This document shows positions 1 through 7,941 of a DNA stretch of 24,011 nt, in pieces. The stretch's first letter is position 1, and each line of letters opens with the position of its first letter. Made by a program: the position numbers and the translations under genes. Under the pieces are notes generated by a model, which was not told the origin of the DNA, did not search any database, and saw only the letters and a list, made by a program, of their open reading frames with translations. The DNA lies in the NCBI GenBank assembly GCA_934668605.1, contig CAKUNY010000009.1, forward strand, positions 1 through 24,011, read 5' to 3'. The stretch comes from an uncultured Oscillospiraceae bacterium. GTDB lineage: Bacteria > Bacillota > Clostridia > Oscillospirales > Oscillospiraceae.

Positions 1-3000
1 GTATAGCGGGCAGTTACGACATAGCTCTCACCGCTCTCCATTTCTCTTTCGTCGACGACAAGCTGCTGTCCATTGAAATAACCGAATATCTGATTAGGCG
101 TAACGAGCCATGATGCAGTAGTGGAGCTGCATCCCGGAATATTCGACTCGAGCACATAAAACGCCTGCCCATTGCTTCTGCTTGCAAGATTGACATTGAT
201 ATAGTAGTCTGGCTGCTCCTCTTCTACCGCAACGCCCTTCTGCCTGTACGTATCGGTATACGTTCTGCCGTTGTAGACATAGCTTGCCGTGATTGAACAG
301 TCTGCCGTTCGAGCAACATTAAAGAAGTCTCCATCGTGGAAATAATCCACATCCTTGCTCGGCGTAACCGTCCAGGAAACTTTGCTCTTTTGAATGCCCG
401 GAATTGTTGACTCGATGTCATAGGCCGCATTAAAGGATCCACCGGCTAGTGCGGTAATATGAAAACTATACTCCGGCTCTACATTCTTGTCGACGCGATC
501 TGTATTGTTGTCCACGTGCTCTGTATTCTTTTCAAGTGCCTGAATGTTCCAGTAATCCGCCACCATATAGTTGTTATTTTGGACTTCCACACGGATCGTG
601 GTTTCTCCGGGACTTACAAAGTAGAGCACATCCCCCTTAAAGTAGGCGACCTTCGTATTCGAAGACGACCACGTTACATCCGCATACGACGGTTCGTATG
701 TCGCAGTCATTTTGACGCCGTTTTTGAGAGATTCGCCGGTTTTCAGCTCTTTTTTGTTGATCGATACGCTCAGCTCTTTGACCGTGACCGGGTAGCTTGC
801 TTTCAGCCCCTGATAGGTAAGCGTGATGTTCTTTTGATACGGCTCGAAGCTTGCGGTAAAGCCGCTCGTGATTGTCTGCGTCTTTCCGTTTGCGTCCTTG
901 TATTGCAGGCTCACACCGGCTGTATCCGCCTTGTCTCCCATGTAGTAGACCGTTTTTGTTCCCGGCGTCAGAACGGAAAGCGTCGCCTTGCCCGCGGGCT
1001 TCTGCTCGCCGCCGGCACTGATCATGAGCTTCGTCTTGTTCCTCCGTCCGATGTAGTAATACTCGTCGTCCTCATGCCCGACGAACTCAAAATCCGCCAC
1101 ACAGCCGGAAGGCACGCTGGAGCTGACCTTCGTCGTTGTAAACTCGACCCCTGCCGCGCGGAGCGCCTCTTCCGCCTCCTGCTGGGTGGTGCTTTCGGTG
1201 AAGCGGCGAACCTTGGCGCAGTTTTCCGCATCCTGCACAATAACCTCGCTTCTGGCCATGCGCCCATCATAGACCGCGCAGACATAGCTCACACACGGAG
1301 ACAGTCCGGTCAGAACGCCCTTTTCATCGATGCGCATGCACTGGCCGTCCCAGACGCTCCAGGTGACGTTCTCGGCGGGAATATCCCAGCCCTCGGCAAG
1401 ATCGCGCGATTCTCCCTCAAGGATATAGATCGTCTCCGGAAGACTGAATGGTCTGCTGTCGCGAACGGTCACGAAGCACGACGCCGCGCAGCCGTTCAGA
1501 ACCGCCGTAATATTGACCGTCCCGGGCGCGGATGCTGTGATCACGCCGTTTTCATCGACCGACGCAATGCCCGGATTGCCGCTCGACCAGATGATCGTGC
1601 CCGCGCCGCCGTCGCCTCTTTGCATGTCCGCGTTCAGATCGTAGATCTGTCCGACCTCCAGCTCCAAAGACTCTACCGTCAGGAGCATGTCGTTTGTCTG
1701 CTGCTGGAAGGCGTCTTCGGAGGCGCTGATTTCAAGCGTGATCTGCGAGGCGGGCGCGGCCGTGCTTCCGCCCTCCGGAGACTGCGCGGCGACGTTTCCA
1801 AGCTGAACGTAGCTGTAAACTCTGTCATAGAGCATCCAACCGAAGCCGCGCGACGCAAGGATCGTCTGCGCATCGGCCTGCGTTTTATATAGAACGTCCG
1901 GAACCGTCCGCTGCTCCTGCCCGAGGCTGACGGTAAAATACACTGCGCCGTACCGGCCAACCTGCTCACCCTCGCCCGGAACCTGCCGGATGATGCTTCC
2001 CGCCGGGACGCTCTGGTCATAAACGAGCTCGTATTGCACCGCGTAAATCTGCTGCGTAAGCAGCTCCTGCCGCACTGTCTCAAAGGGCAGTCCCGCGTAA
2101 TTGCGCAGCGTCGTAAACACATAGTGCTCGCCCTCTGTCACGGTTCCGGTGCTTCCGGAGCCGTTTTCGGAGCCGCCGGTGCTGTCCGACGGGTCGGGCG
2201 TCTGCGGGTATGTCGACGGCTTGTTTTCCGTCACGCGCAGCGTCACCTTGCTCGCGTCCGTGAGCGTGTCTCCCGGATTGACGTCCTGAGCGATCACGGT
2301 GCCGTTGAGCTGGTCGTAATTTTCCTCATAAACCGTCTCGATCTGCGACGCATCCAGACCCAGAGATTCCAGATACTGCTCCGCCGCGCTCTGAAGCGCG
2401 CCGCCGAGAACCGGCATTTCGCCAAGCGGCCGCTCGGTGCCGAGGCTTGCCGTGGCGTTGAGGTTGGACAGCGGTGCAAGCTTTGCGCCCTGCTCCGGAT
2501 TCTGCGAGAGAATTCTCCCCCGCTCCACGCCCGCGTCATAGTCGGAATCCTGCACCACAAGCTGGAGCTGCGCCTCCGCTGTGGTTTTCTCCGCCTCCAG
2601 AATGGGGAGGTTTACAATGTTCGGGCTGTAGACGAACGTGCCATCGTCCGCGCTTTCCTTCGTAGATTTCCCGCTGATCAAAAACCACGCGCCGCCGGCC
2701 ACAATCACAAACGCCGCCGCGATGGCCGCAATTTTTGCCGGCAGCGACCAGTTCAGCTTCTCGCGCTTTTGGATCGTCTGCTGTGCGCGCTGAACGGCAG
2801 TCTGCGCTGTCAACTCCTCATAGAGCTCGGCAACACTCTGCGTGCGATCCTGCGTATGCAGGCACATGCCGTTGAGAATCGCCGTTTCCTGCGCGCGCGT
2901 CAGTGCCTTGCAGTATTTTCCGGGCGGGACAAGCAAATCCTTTCCGCGCGTGCTCTGCGCTTCGCTTCGTTCCATCGCGTTCGGCGGGACAATGCCCGTC

Positions 3001-3776
3001 ACCATCTGATAGAGCGTCGCGCTCAGCGCATACACGTCTGCCGCAGGCCCCTGCACGCTGTGGCTGCTGTACTGCTCCTCGGGCGAGTACCCGTCCTTGA
3101 TGATGACGGTCATGCTCTTTTCGCAGTCCTGCACCGCGTGGCGCGCAGCGCCGAAGTCAATGAGCCGCACGCCGCCGTCCTTGAGCACCATGATATTGTC
3201 CGGCGCGATGTCCCGGTGGATCATGCCGCTGTCGTGGATGCGCTGCAAGGAAACCATGACCGGCCGTAAAAGCCCAATTGCCTGTTCCGGCTCGATGCGG
3301 CCGCCTTTGCGCTTCAAATACGCCGAGAGCGTCTCGCCTTCCAGGTATTCCATCACGAGATACGCCGTCCCGTTTTCCTCGAAGCAGTCGAACACATGCA
3401 CAATGCCCGCTTCGTTCTGGAAATTGGAAAGCCGCCGCGCCTCATCGAGGAATTTTTCCCGGCCAAAGCGGAAATACTCTCCGGGCTTTCCCGTGAAGAC
3501 CTTCAAGCGGCTCTCGCCCGGCGCTCTTGTCGCGTACTCGCTCGGAAGGTATTCCTTGATGGCGACCTTGTGCTGCAAAAGCGCGTCCCACGCAAGATAG
3601 GTCACACTGAATCCGCCATGCCCCAGCGCCACGCCGATCACATAGCGCTCCTGCAATACCGTTCCGGGGCGCATGTACATGGCAAGCTCCGGCTCCGTCC
3701 CCTCGACATAGCCGCAATGCGGGCACATATCAAAGGCGTCGTCATACTGCTCGAAGCATCCAAAGCAAATTTTCAT
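1..3776 (-). CDS. Ser/Thr protein kinase with PASTA and Ig-like repeats, open at left edge
   Basis: This frame is open from ATG 3776 to the left edge, about 1258 codons without a stop, so the C-terminus is missing. It begins with a four-cysteine zinc ribbon (residues 4-24). A Hanks-type kinase follows: Gly-rich loop near 52-58, VAIKEY with Lys74, HRD 187-189, and DFG 207-209. A membrane segment lies at about 342-362. Outside the membrane I see about four PASTA-like repeats (about 380-680), bacterial Ig-like (Big_2 type) segments with the WSS motif, another PASTA-like unit, and two copies of a roughly 75-residue repeat at the end. PASTA kinases of the PrkC/StkP type sense cell-wall fragments and phosphorylate Thr/Ser of FHA proteins; that role is inferred here. 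The SD AGGAGG lies 5-6 bases before the ATG, and the gene starts four bases after the upstream kinase gene stops. The end of the repeat tail looks more A+T-rich than the kinase part. Confidence 0.93.
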   Translation of the reverse strand, partial: MKICFGCFEQYDDAFDMCPHCGYVEGTEPELAMYMRPGTVLQERYVIGVALGHGGFSVTYLAWDALLQHKVAIKEYLPSEYATRAPGESRLKVFTGKPGEYFRFGREKFLDEARRLSNFQNEAGIVHVFDCFEENGTAYLVMEYLEGETLSAYLKRKGGRIEPEQAIGLLRPVMVSLQRIHDSGMIHRDIAPDNIMVLKDGGVRLIDFGAARHAVQDCEKSMTVIIKDGYSPEEQYSSHSVQGPAADVYALSATLYQMVTGIVPPNAMERSEAQSTRGKDLLVPPGKYCKALTRAQETAILNGMCLHTQDRTQSVAELYEELTAQTAVQRAQQTIQKREKLNWSLPAKIAAIAAAFVIVAGGAWFLISGKSTKESADDGTFVYSPNIVNLPILEAEKTTAEAQLQLVVQDSDYDAGVERGRILSQNPEQGAKLAPLSNLNATASLGTERPLGEMPVLGGALQSAAEQYLESLGLDASQIETVYEENYDQLNGTVIAQDVNPGDTLTDASKVTLRVTENKPSTYPQTPDPSDSTGGSENGSGSTGTVTEGEHYVFTTLRNYAGLPFETVRQELLTQQIYAVQYELVYDQSVPAGSIIRQVPGEGEQVGRYGAVYFTVSLGQEQRTVPDVLYKTQADAQTILASRGFGWMLYDRVYSYVQLGNVAAQSPEGGSTAAPASQITLEISASEDAFQQQTNDMLLTVESLELEVGQIYDLNADMQRGDGGAGTIIWSSGNPGIASVDENGVITASAPGTVNITAVLNGCAASCFVTVRDSRPFSLPETIYILEGESRDLAEGWDIPAENVTWSVWDGQCMRIDEKGVLTGLSPCVSYVCAVYDGRMARSEVIVQDAENCAKVRRFTESTTQQEAEEALRAAGVEFTTTKVSSSVPSGCVADFEFVGHEDDEYYYIGRRNKTKLMISAGGEQKPAGKATLSVLTPGTKTVYYMGDKADTAGVSLQYKDANGKTQTITSGFTASFEPYQKNITLTYQGLKASYPVTVKELSVSINKKELKTGESLKNGVKMTATYEPSYADVTWSSSNTKVAYFKGDVLYFVSPGETTIRVEVQNNNYMVADYWNIQALEKNTEHVDNNTDRVDKNVEPEYSFHITALAGGSFNAAYDIESTIPGIQKSKVSWTVTPSKDVDYFHDGDFFNVARTADCSITASYVYNGRTYTDTYRQKGVAVEEEQPDYYINVNLASRSNGQAFYVLESNIPGCSSTTASWLVTPNQIFGYFNGQQLVVDEREMESGESYVVTARY

Positions 3777-3780
3777 TTCC

Positions 3781-5733
3781 TCATTCCTCCTGTAAAGCCG
3801 CGCAGTCTGTCAGCGCCTGCGCAGGCATCACTTCCGCCAATTCTCCCGCCACCTGACGGTAGCTGTCATATACCGCGCCGCAAACCGGCACGCAGGGGAA
3901 GCTGTTTTCCAGATACAATATTTTCTGCCCTTCCTCCCGCAGGCAGAATGCCAGAAACCGCACCGCACAGCGAAGCTCCCGCCCCGCCGCACTGTCCGAT
4001 ACCGCCCAGACGTTCTGCCGCATGCCGAGCGCCTGCCCCAGCCTGAGCGGATACAGCCGGTAGCGCCCCGCCATGCTGCTCTGTACGTCGCTGAACTCCT
4101 CGGTGTCTCCCAGATACAGCGCGCAGCTTCCGTCCAGCCAGCGGGAAAGTGCGTCCTCGCTGCAATCGATCATGACGCTTTCGAGCGCCGAGCTTCCAAA
4201 AACCGCCTCATAGAGCTGGCGCGCCTGTGCCTTCATGCCAACCGGCGCATCCATCGTTCCCAGTGTAAGCAGCGTCACATCCGTCTCAGACGCGGTATTT
4301 GCCGCGTACAGAACCGGAAGTCCGATACCGAGCGCCACAGTCCGCTCCGTAAAGGGCTCCATCCGGAAGGCCGTATCCAAAACCTCTTTCCGAAGCTTTT
4401 TGATTGCCTTCTCGCTTGCAAAGCCTGTCTCGCCGGTCGCCGCAAAGAGCGTCGGAGCGGATTTCTCTCGCTGCGCTTCGGCAAGTGTTTTTTCATAGCT
4501 CTCCGGCGAAACCGGCTCCAGACGGATCGTTACATTCGGATACTGCGCGCAAAACGCATCTGTAACCGCCTGCAGGGCTGTAAGCCTGTTCTGCCCGCTC
4601 CGGCTCTGTGTGTCCGCCGGGAACATGAGAGATATCTCCGCGTCCGGGAGCGTCGTCTCCTGCGTACGATGGAGCCAGAGAGCCCCCACCACGCTGCCCG
4701 CGATTGCAAGCGCAAGGCACACGATCAGAATACTCAGCCGCTTTTTGCGCCGCTTTTTCTGGCGAAGCGCCTGCAAATCGACCGCCGTCTGATACTGATT
4801 GAGCGCGGCGGAAAAGGCCTCCGCGTCCGAAAACCGCAGCTCCGGCTCGAGCGCCAATGCCTGCATGACGGCGTTGCTCACTGCCTCCGGAATCTCGCTT
4901 ACCAGACGGTGCGGCGGACGCAGCCGGTCAATGGGCGCCCGGTCGCGCGCGCTGTCCGGCTTTCGCCCGGTCATGGCGGTATAGAGCGTTGCGCCAAGCG
5001 CGTAAATGTCAGTCTGCGCGCCCTGCCTCGCGGCTCTGGAGTATTGCTCCGGCGGCGTGAAGCAGTCCTTGAACACGACCGTCAGCCTGGCATCCTCGCG
5101 CATGGAGACTCTGGCCGCACCGAAGTCAATGAGCTTGACCGTTCCGTCGTCGCACAGAAAGATATTATCCGGGCTGATGTCCCGGTGCAAAACGCCCTTG
5201 CGATGCAGCTGCGTCAGCGCGCGGCAGATATCCGTTCCGATGGATACCGCCCGCTGCCAGGAAAGGGGGGCTTGCCGCAGTTCGTCTTTCAGCGTGTGCC
5301 CCTGCAAATATTCCATGACAATGTACGCCGTGCCGTTTGCCTCCAGAAAGCCCAGCACCTGTACAATATTCGGCGCGGACTGGAACTGCATCATCCGCCG
5401 CGCCTCGTCCAGAAAGCGGGTATAGCCGAGCTGAAATTCCTCCGCCCGTTTTCCGGCGTATAAAATGACCTGCGTTGTATCCGGCACGCGGTTGGCGATA
5501 CCGGTGGGGAAATACTCCTTGACGGCAACCACGCGCGAAAGCGTCTGGTCAAACGCGCGGTATGTAATTCCGAAGCCGCCAATGCCGGCGACCGCCTCGA
5601 TCTGATAGCGTCCGGCAACGATCGTTCCCGAGGGAAGCGCGTTCAAAAGCTCCGTCTTCTGCGTCTCGCCGCAAAAGGGGCAAACCGCCGCCTCCGGCGC
5701 GATCGGCTTTCCGCAGCGCACACACGTTTTCAT
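3781..5733 (-). CDS. Ser/Thr protein kinase with extracytoplasmic solute-binding-protein-like domain
   Basis: 650 residues. An N-terminal zinc ribbon (CxxC at 4-7 and CPFC at 18-21) precedes a complete Hanks kinase: loop GIGGFGITY at 50-58, VAVKEY with Lys72, HRDISPDN at 183-190, and DFG at 203-205. A basic stretch (325-332) and one membrane segment (about 333-354) lead to about 290 residues outside the cell. That part begins like a mature family 1 ABC substrate-binding protein (AEISLMFPAD, then YPNVTIRLEPV) and has typical later elements such as LPVLYAAN, DGSCALYLGD and RFLAFCLREEGQKILY. I infer that a ligand bound outside controls the kinase inside. The start ATG overlaps the FHA gene stop as ATGA, which suggests translational coupling. 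All catalytic residues are present, so this is not a pseudokinase of the EssB type. Confidence 0.93.
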   Translation of the reverse strand: MKTCVRCGKPIAPEAAVCPFCGETQKTELLNALPSGTIVAGRYQIEAVAGIGGFGITYRAFDQTLSRVVAVKEYFPTGIANRVPDTTQVILYAGKRAEEFQLGYTRFLDEARRMMQFQSAPNIVQVLGFLEANGTAYIVMEYLQGHTLKDELRQAPLSWQRAVSIGTDICRALTQLHRKGVLHRDISPDNIFLCDDGTVKLIDFGAARVSMREDARLTVVFKDCFTPPEQYSRAARQGAQTDIYALGATLYTAMTGRKPDSARDRAPIDRLRPPHRLVSEIPEAVSNAVMQALALEPELRFSDAEAFSAALNQYQTAVDLQALRQKKRRKKRLSILIVCLALAIAGSVVGALWLHRTQETTLPDAEISLMFPADTQSRSGQNRLTALQAVTDAFCAQYPNVTIRLEPVSPESYEKTLAEAQREKSAPTLFAATGETGFASEKAIKKLRKEVLDTAFRMEPFTERTVALGIGLPVLYAANTASETDVTLLTLGTMDAPVGMKAQARQLYEAVFGSSALESVMIDCSEDALSRWLDGSCALYLGDTEEFSDVQSSMAGRYRLYPLRLGQALGMRQNVWAVSDSAAGRELRCAVRFLAFCLREEGQKILYLENSFPCVPVCGAVYDSYRQVAGELAEVMPAQALTDCAALQEE

Positions 5734-6737
5734 TGTGCACCACCCAGATAATCCTGCCAGCGGAAGCTGTCCGTGATGAGCGGAACGAAGACGAGCGTCG
5801 TTTTTCCGAGGCGGATCGTGTCATACGCGTCCAGTCGCTCCGGCACGAGCAAAAGCGCGCCGTTGCGATAGCTGAGCCCCCGGCTCTCGCCGCACTGGAT
5901 ATAATACGCCTCCGACTCCGGGTCGAACGTAAGGACACACTGCGCGCCTTGCGTCACCTCCGGGTCAAAATCCAGCCGGACATCCACCTGCGCCCCGGCT
6001 CCGATCAGATTTCTGCCGCACAGCAGCGAGAAGGACTCCCCTGCCCGCGCGCCCTTCATGCAGACGAGCCACCCAACCGTCCGGTCAAACGGCAAAACCG
6101 GCGGCATGGCCGGCGCGGCCGGTTCTTCTGTGGGTGCTTCCGGTTCTTGCGGCGCTTCTTTCGGCTTCTCGATGGGAGTTTCCGACTCCTCTGGAAGCTC
6201 TGCTGGCGCATCGACAGGTGCTTCCGGTACTTCGACGGGTACTTCCGGCTCCTCGATGGAGACTTCCGGCTTCTCAGAAAGCTCTACCGGCTCTTCGTTG
6301 GGAACTTCCGGTACCTCGGCGGGTGCTTCCGGCTCCTCAGAAAGCTCTACTACCTCCTCGACGGAGATCTCCGGTACTTCGGCAGGAACTTCCGGCTCCT
6401 GCGGAGGCTCGACCGGCATTTCTGCGGCTGCTTCCGATTCGCGCAGAACCGCTCGTGTTTGCGGAGCGGCGAAGGCCGTCTCGACCGGCTCCAGCAGCGC
6501 CATTGTCCGCATATCAAGCTCCTCCGGCTGCGCGCTGCGCTGCTCCGGCGTGACGGATTCTCTGCCGCGCAGCTGTTCGACGCTCCAGTATATCGCCGGG
6601 GCTTGGTTTTCCTGCGGCGCGGACGGCTGCGGCTGCCCCATTTTTTCGGAAAATGCCCTTGCGCGCGCGCAGTGCGGGCAAGTGTCGTACCTGTCCGCAT
6701 CGTAATAGTGATTCTTTTCGCATAGAACCTTTCTCAT
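5730..6737 (-). CDS. Zinc-ribbon and FHA-domain protein with Pro/Glu-rich linker
   Basis: 335 residues. The N-terminus (MRKVLCEKNHYYDADRYDTC) has Cys6, His10 and a CPHC at 20-23, a small metal-binding ribbon. Residues of roughly 110-220 are a low-complexity linker of repeated EVPE/EEPE units. The last 100 residues fit an FHA fold: an entry strand, then GRNLIGAGAQVDVRL, a core with GAQCVLTFD, and RLGKTTLVFVPL at the end. The usual FHA Arg...Ser-x-x-His pair is not obvious, so binding of phosphothreonine is uncertain. A longer frame opens at 6992, but it overlaps the PP2C gene and its first 85 residues look like antisense-type noise. ATG 6737 has a GGAGAG ribosome site and starts right at the ribbon. 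The gene sits between the phosphatase and the two kinases and ends in an ATGA overlap with the first, so it is a likely kinase substrate or adaptor. Confidence 0.85.
   Translation of the reverse strand: MRKVLCEKNHYYDADRYDTCPHCARARAFSEKMGQPQPSAPQENQAPAIYWSVEQLRGRESVTPEQRSAQPEELDMRTMALLEPVETAFAAPQTRAVLRESEAAAEMPVEPPQEPEVPAEVPEISVEEVVELSEEPEAPAEVPEVPNEEPVELSEKPEVSIEEPEVPVEVPEAPVDAPAELPEESETPIEKPKEAPQEPEAPTEEPAAPAMPPVLPFDRTVGWLVCMKGARAGESFSLLCGRNLIGAGAQVDVRLDFDPEVTQGAQCVLTFDPESEAYYIQCGESRGLSYRNGALLLVPERLDAYDTIRLGKTTLVFVPLITDSFRWQDYLGGAQ
6110..6425 (-). repeat. In-frame Pro/Glu repeat tract inside the FHA gene
   Basis: The DNA repeats short units such as cttccggctcctc and cttccggtacttcg. They encode runs of EVPEVP, EEPEVP and ELSEEPE on the minus strand. 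It is a coding, low-complexity linker with unequal units, probably prone to length change. It is not a CRISPR array. Confidence 0.8.
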
Positions 6738-6761
6738 GCTCTTCTCTCCATCTTTCCCAGG

Positions 6762-6815
6762 GTGCATCGGAAAACCAAAGACGCATCTGTGTGCGCCGGC
6801 AGCTTTCCGATACAC
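6762..6815 (-). promoter_or_regulatory. Inverted repeat between PP2C and FHA genes
   Basis: The two 12-base arms at 6762-6773 and 6804-6815 match at 11 of 12 positions (tcggaaa against tttccga at the core). They are separated by about 30 bases and fill most of the 89-base gap between the phosphatase stop and the FHA start. There is no U-run after the stem on the minus strand, so it is not a classical terminator. It could be an RNA processing or stability element, or a protein site. Confidence 0.4.
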
Positions 6816-6826
6816 CCTGCAACGCG

Positions 6827-7573
6827 TTATCGGTATCGAATCAGAATCAGCGTGGCGTTGTCCTGCCTGCCGCCCGCATGCGCCAGAACCGCCCGGCGCA
6901 GAAGCTCGCTCAGACTCCGCACGCTCCGCTTCGTGTGCAAAACCGCTGCCAGACGCTCCTCCGGCACTGCCTGCGTCAGCCCGTCGGAGCACAGCAGCAC
7001 CATGTCCCCGCGCTCAAGCACAGCGGGCTGCGGGTTTTGCGCGTACTGCCGCACGCCGTTCATGCCGAGATAGCTCGTCAGCGCCCGGCCGTTTTTCATT
7101 TCGCGCGCGTAAGTCTGCCGCGTGATGCTTCCCTTTTCCAGCGCGCTTTGCAGATAGGAAGCATAGGTATGTGCTTCTGCAAGCCTTTGGACCTGCCCGC
7201 CGCGCAGAAGATACAGCCCGCTGTCTCCGATCGAAAGCCAGGAAAGCCTCCCGTCTTGCAGCCAGACGCTCACCGCCGTCGACCCGCCGCCGGGACTTTT
7301 TTCTACGACCGCGCGATCCATCCAGTCGACCGCCTGCCGGTAAAAGTGCGCGGGCGCTGCGCTTGAATTTTCCAGCCACGCGCCTTGCAGCGCCTCTACC
7401 GCGCTTCTGCTTGCCAGCGCGCCGCCCGGAAGGCCGCCGATGCCGTCGCAGACCGCCGCAAACAGCGCCCCACGCCTGCGCACAAGGCAGAACGCGTCCT
7501 GCTGCTCCTCGCGGTCGCCCAGTAAGCTCCAAGTGCTTGCCGCGTACGTGCCGACCGCAAACGCGCTATGCAT
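6827..7573 (-). CDS. PP2C-family Ser/Thr protein phosphatase
   Basis: 248 residues from the chosen ATG at 7573. PP2C motifs are all present: GDREEQQDAF near 19-28, CDGIGG at 42-47 (first metal-binding Asp), SIGDSGLY at 114-121, LCSDGL at 194-199 and GRQDNATL at 235-242. This is the PrpC/PstP/Stp type, a manganese-dependent enzyme that removes phosphate from kinase targets. An upstream ATG at 7627 would add 18 basic residues. I prefer 7573 because PP2C homology begins soon after it and it overlaps the DUF4176 stop by eight bases (ATGCATAG), though neither start has a strong SD. No membrane segment is seen, so it should be cytoplasmic. The kinases and FHA protein downstream are its natural partners. 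Confidence 0.92.
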   Translation of the reverse strand: MHSAFAVGTYAASTWSLLGDREEQQDAFCLVRRRGALFAAVCDGIGGLPGGALASRSAVEALQGAWLENSSAAPAHFYRQAVDWMDRAVVEKSPGGGSTAVSVWLQDGRLSWLSIGDSGLYLLRGGQVQRLAEAHTYASYLQSALEKGSITRQTYAREMKNGRALTSYLGMNGVRQYAQNPQPAVLERGDMVLLCSDGLTQAVPEERLAAVLHTKRSVRSLSELLRRAVLAHAGGRQDNATLILIRYR

Positions 7574-7874
7574 GCTCGCTTTCGTCCGCGCTCGCTTCCA
7601 ATTGCTCGATTTTCTGATTCTCTTCATCTACCAGAGAAATGAACTCCTCCCATTCCGAATTTGCGTATCCGCGGGAGATCACATCCGTGATATCCTCGTG
7701 CTTGAACAGGAAATTCATCTCGTTTCCGATAAAGCCCTCCGGATACGGAACTGCAATATAATCGTACCTTCTTTCCGGATGCTCCAGAAAAACAGGCATG
7801 ATTCCAATGATCATCAGCTTTTTGATTCCGTTTTTGAGAAGCACTACGCTTCCAATCGGCAACAACTCTTTCAT
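7566..7874 (-). CDS. DUF4176-family protein (type VII secretion associated)
   Basis: 102 residues. The N-terminus (MKELLPIGSVVLLKNGIKKL) followed by MIIGI, then YDYIAVPYPEGFIGNEMNF and the acidic end match the DUF4176 pattern as I know it. Such proteins are commonly encoded beside LXG-type substrates of type VIIb systems and have been linked to substrate targeting; a role here is inferred. The frame is open back to 7928, but ATG 7874 has a perfect GGAGGT site about seven bases upstream, so that start was chosen. It directly follows the 424-residue candidate substrate gene and overlaps the phosphatase start. Base composition is more A+T-rich than in the kinase genes. Confidence 0.8.
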   Translation of the reverse strand: MKELLPIGSVVLLKNGIKKLMIIGIMPVFLEHPERRYDYIAVPYPEGFIGNEMNFLFKHEDITDVISRGYANSEWEEFISLVDEENQKIEQLEASADESEHA

Positions 7875-7899
7875 TTTTTTGACCTCCATTTTATACCTA

Positions 7900-7928
7900 A
7901 TAATATATTTCTCGCTTTTCCACCCCAA
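7900..7928 (-). promoter_or_regulatory. Candidate sigma-A promoter before DUF4176 gene
   Basis: On the minus strand TTGGGG (7923-7928) and TATTAT (7900-7905) are 17 bases apart in an A+T-rich 67-base gap. Transcription would begin near 7893, about 20 bases before the DUF4176 start. It could give the DUF4176-PP2C-FHA-kinase block its own transcript. The -35 box is imperfect. Confidence 0.4.
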
Positions 7929-7941
7929 AACATGTTACCAT

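Noticed and set aside
459..1892. Plus-strand frame of 477 codons antisense to the large kinase
   Set aside because: The minus strand carries clear kinase, PASTA and Ig-like coding in a continuous frame. The plus frame is Arg/His-rich shadow of G+C-rich codons with no domain.
2034..3269. Plus-strand frame of 411 codons antisense to the kinase domain
   Set aside because: Same reason; it lies opposite the HRD and DFG motifs of the real gene.
6110..6425. Regular short DNA repeats that look CRISPR-like
   Set aside because: The units are unequal, stay in frame and encode the Pro/Glu linker of the FHA protein; there are no unique spacers and no cas genes.
6738..6992. N-terminal extension of the FHA protein to 6992
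   Set aside because: It overlaps the PP2C gene, has biased Ala/Gly/Arg composition, and ATG 6737 has an SD and begins at the cysteine ribbon.
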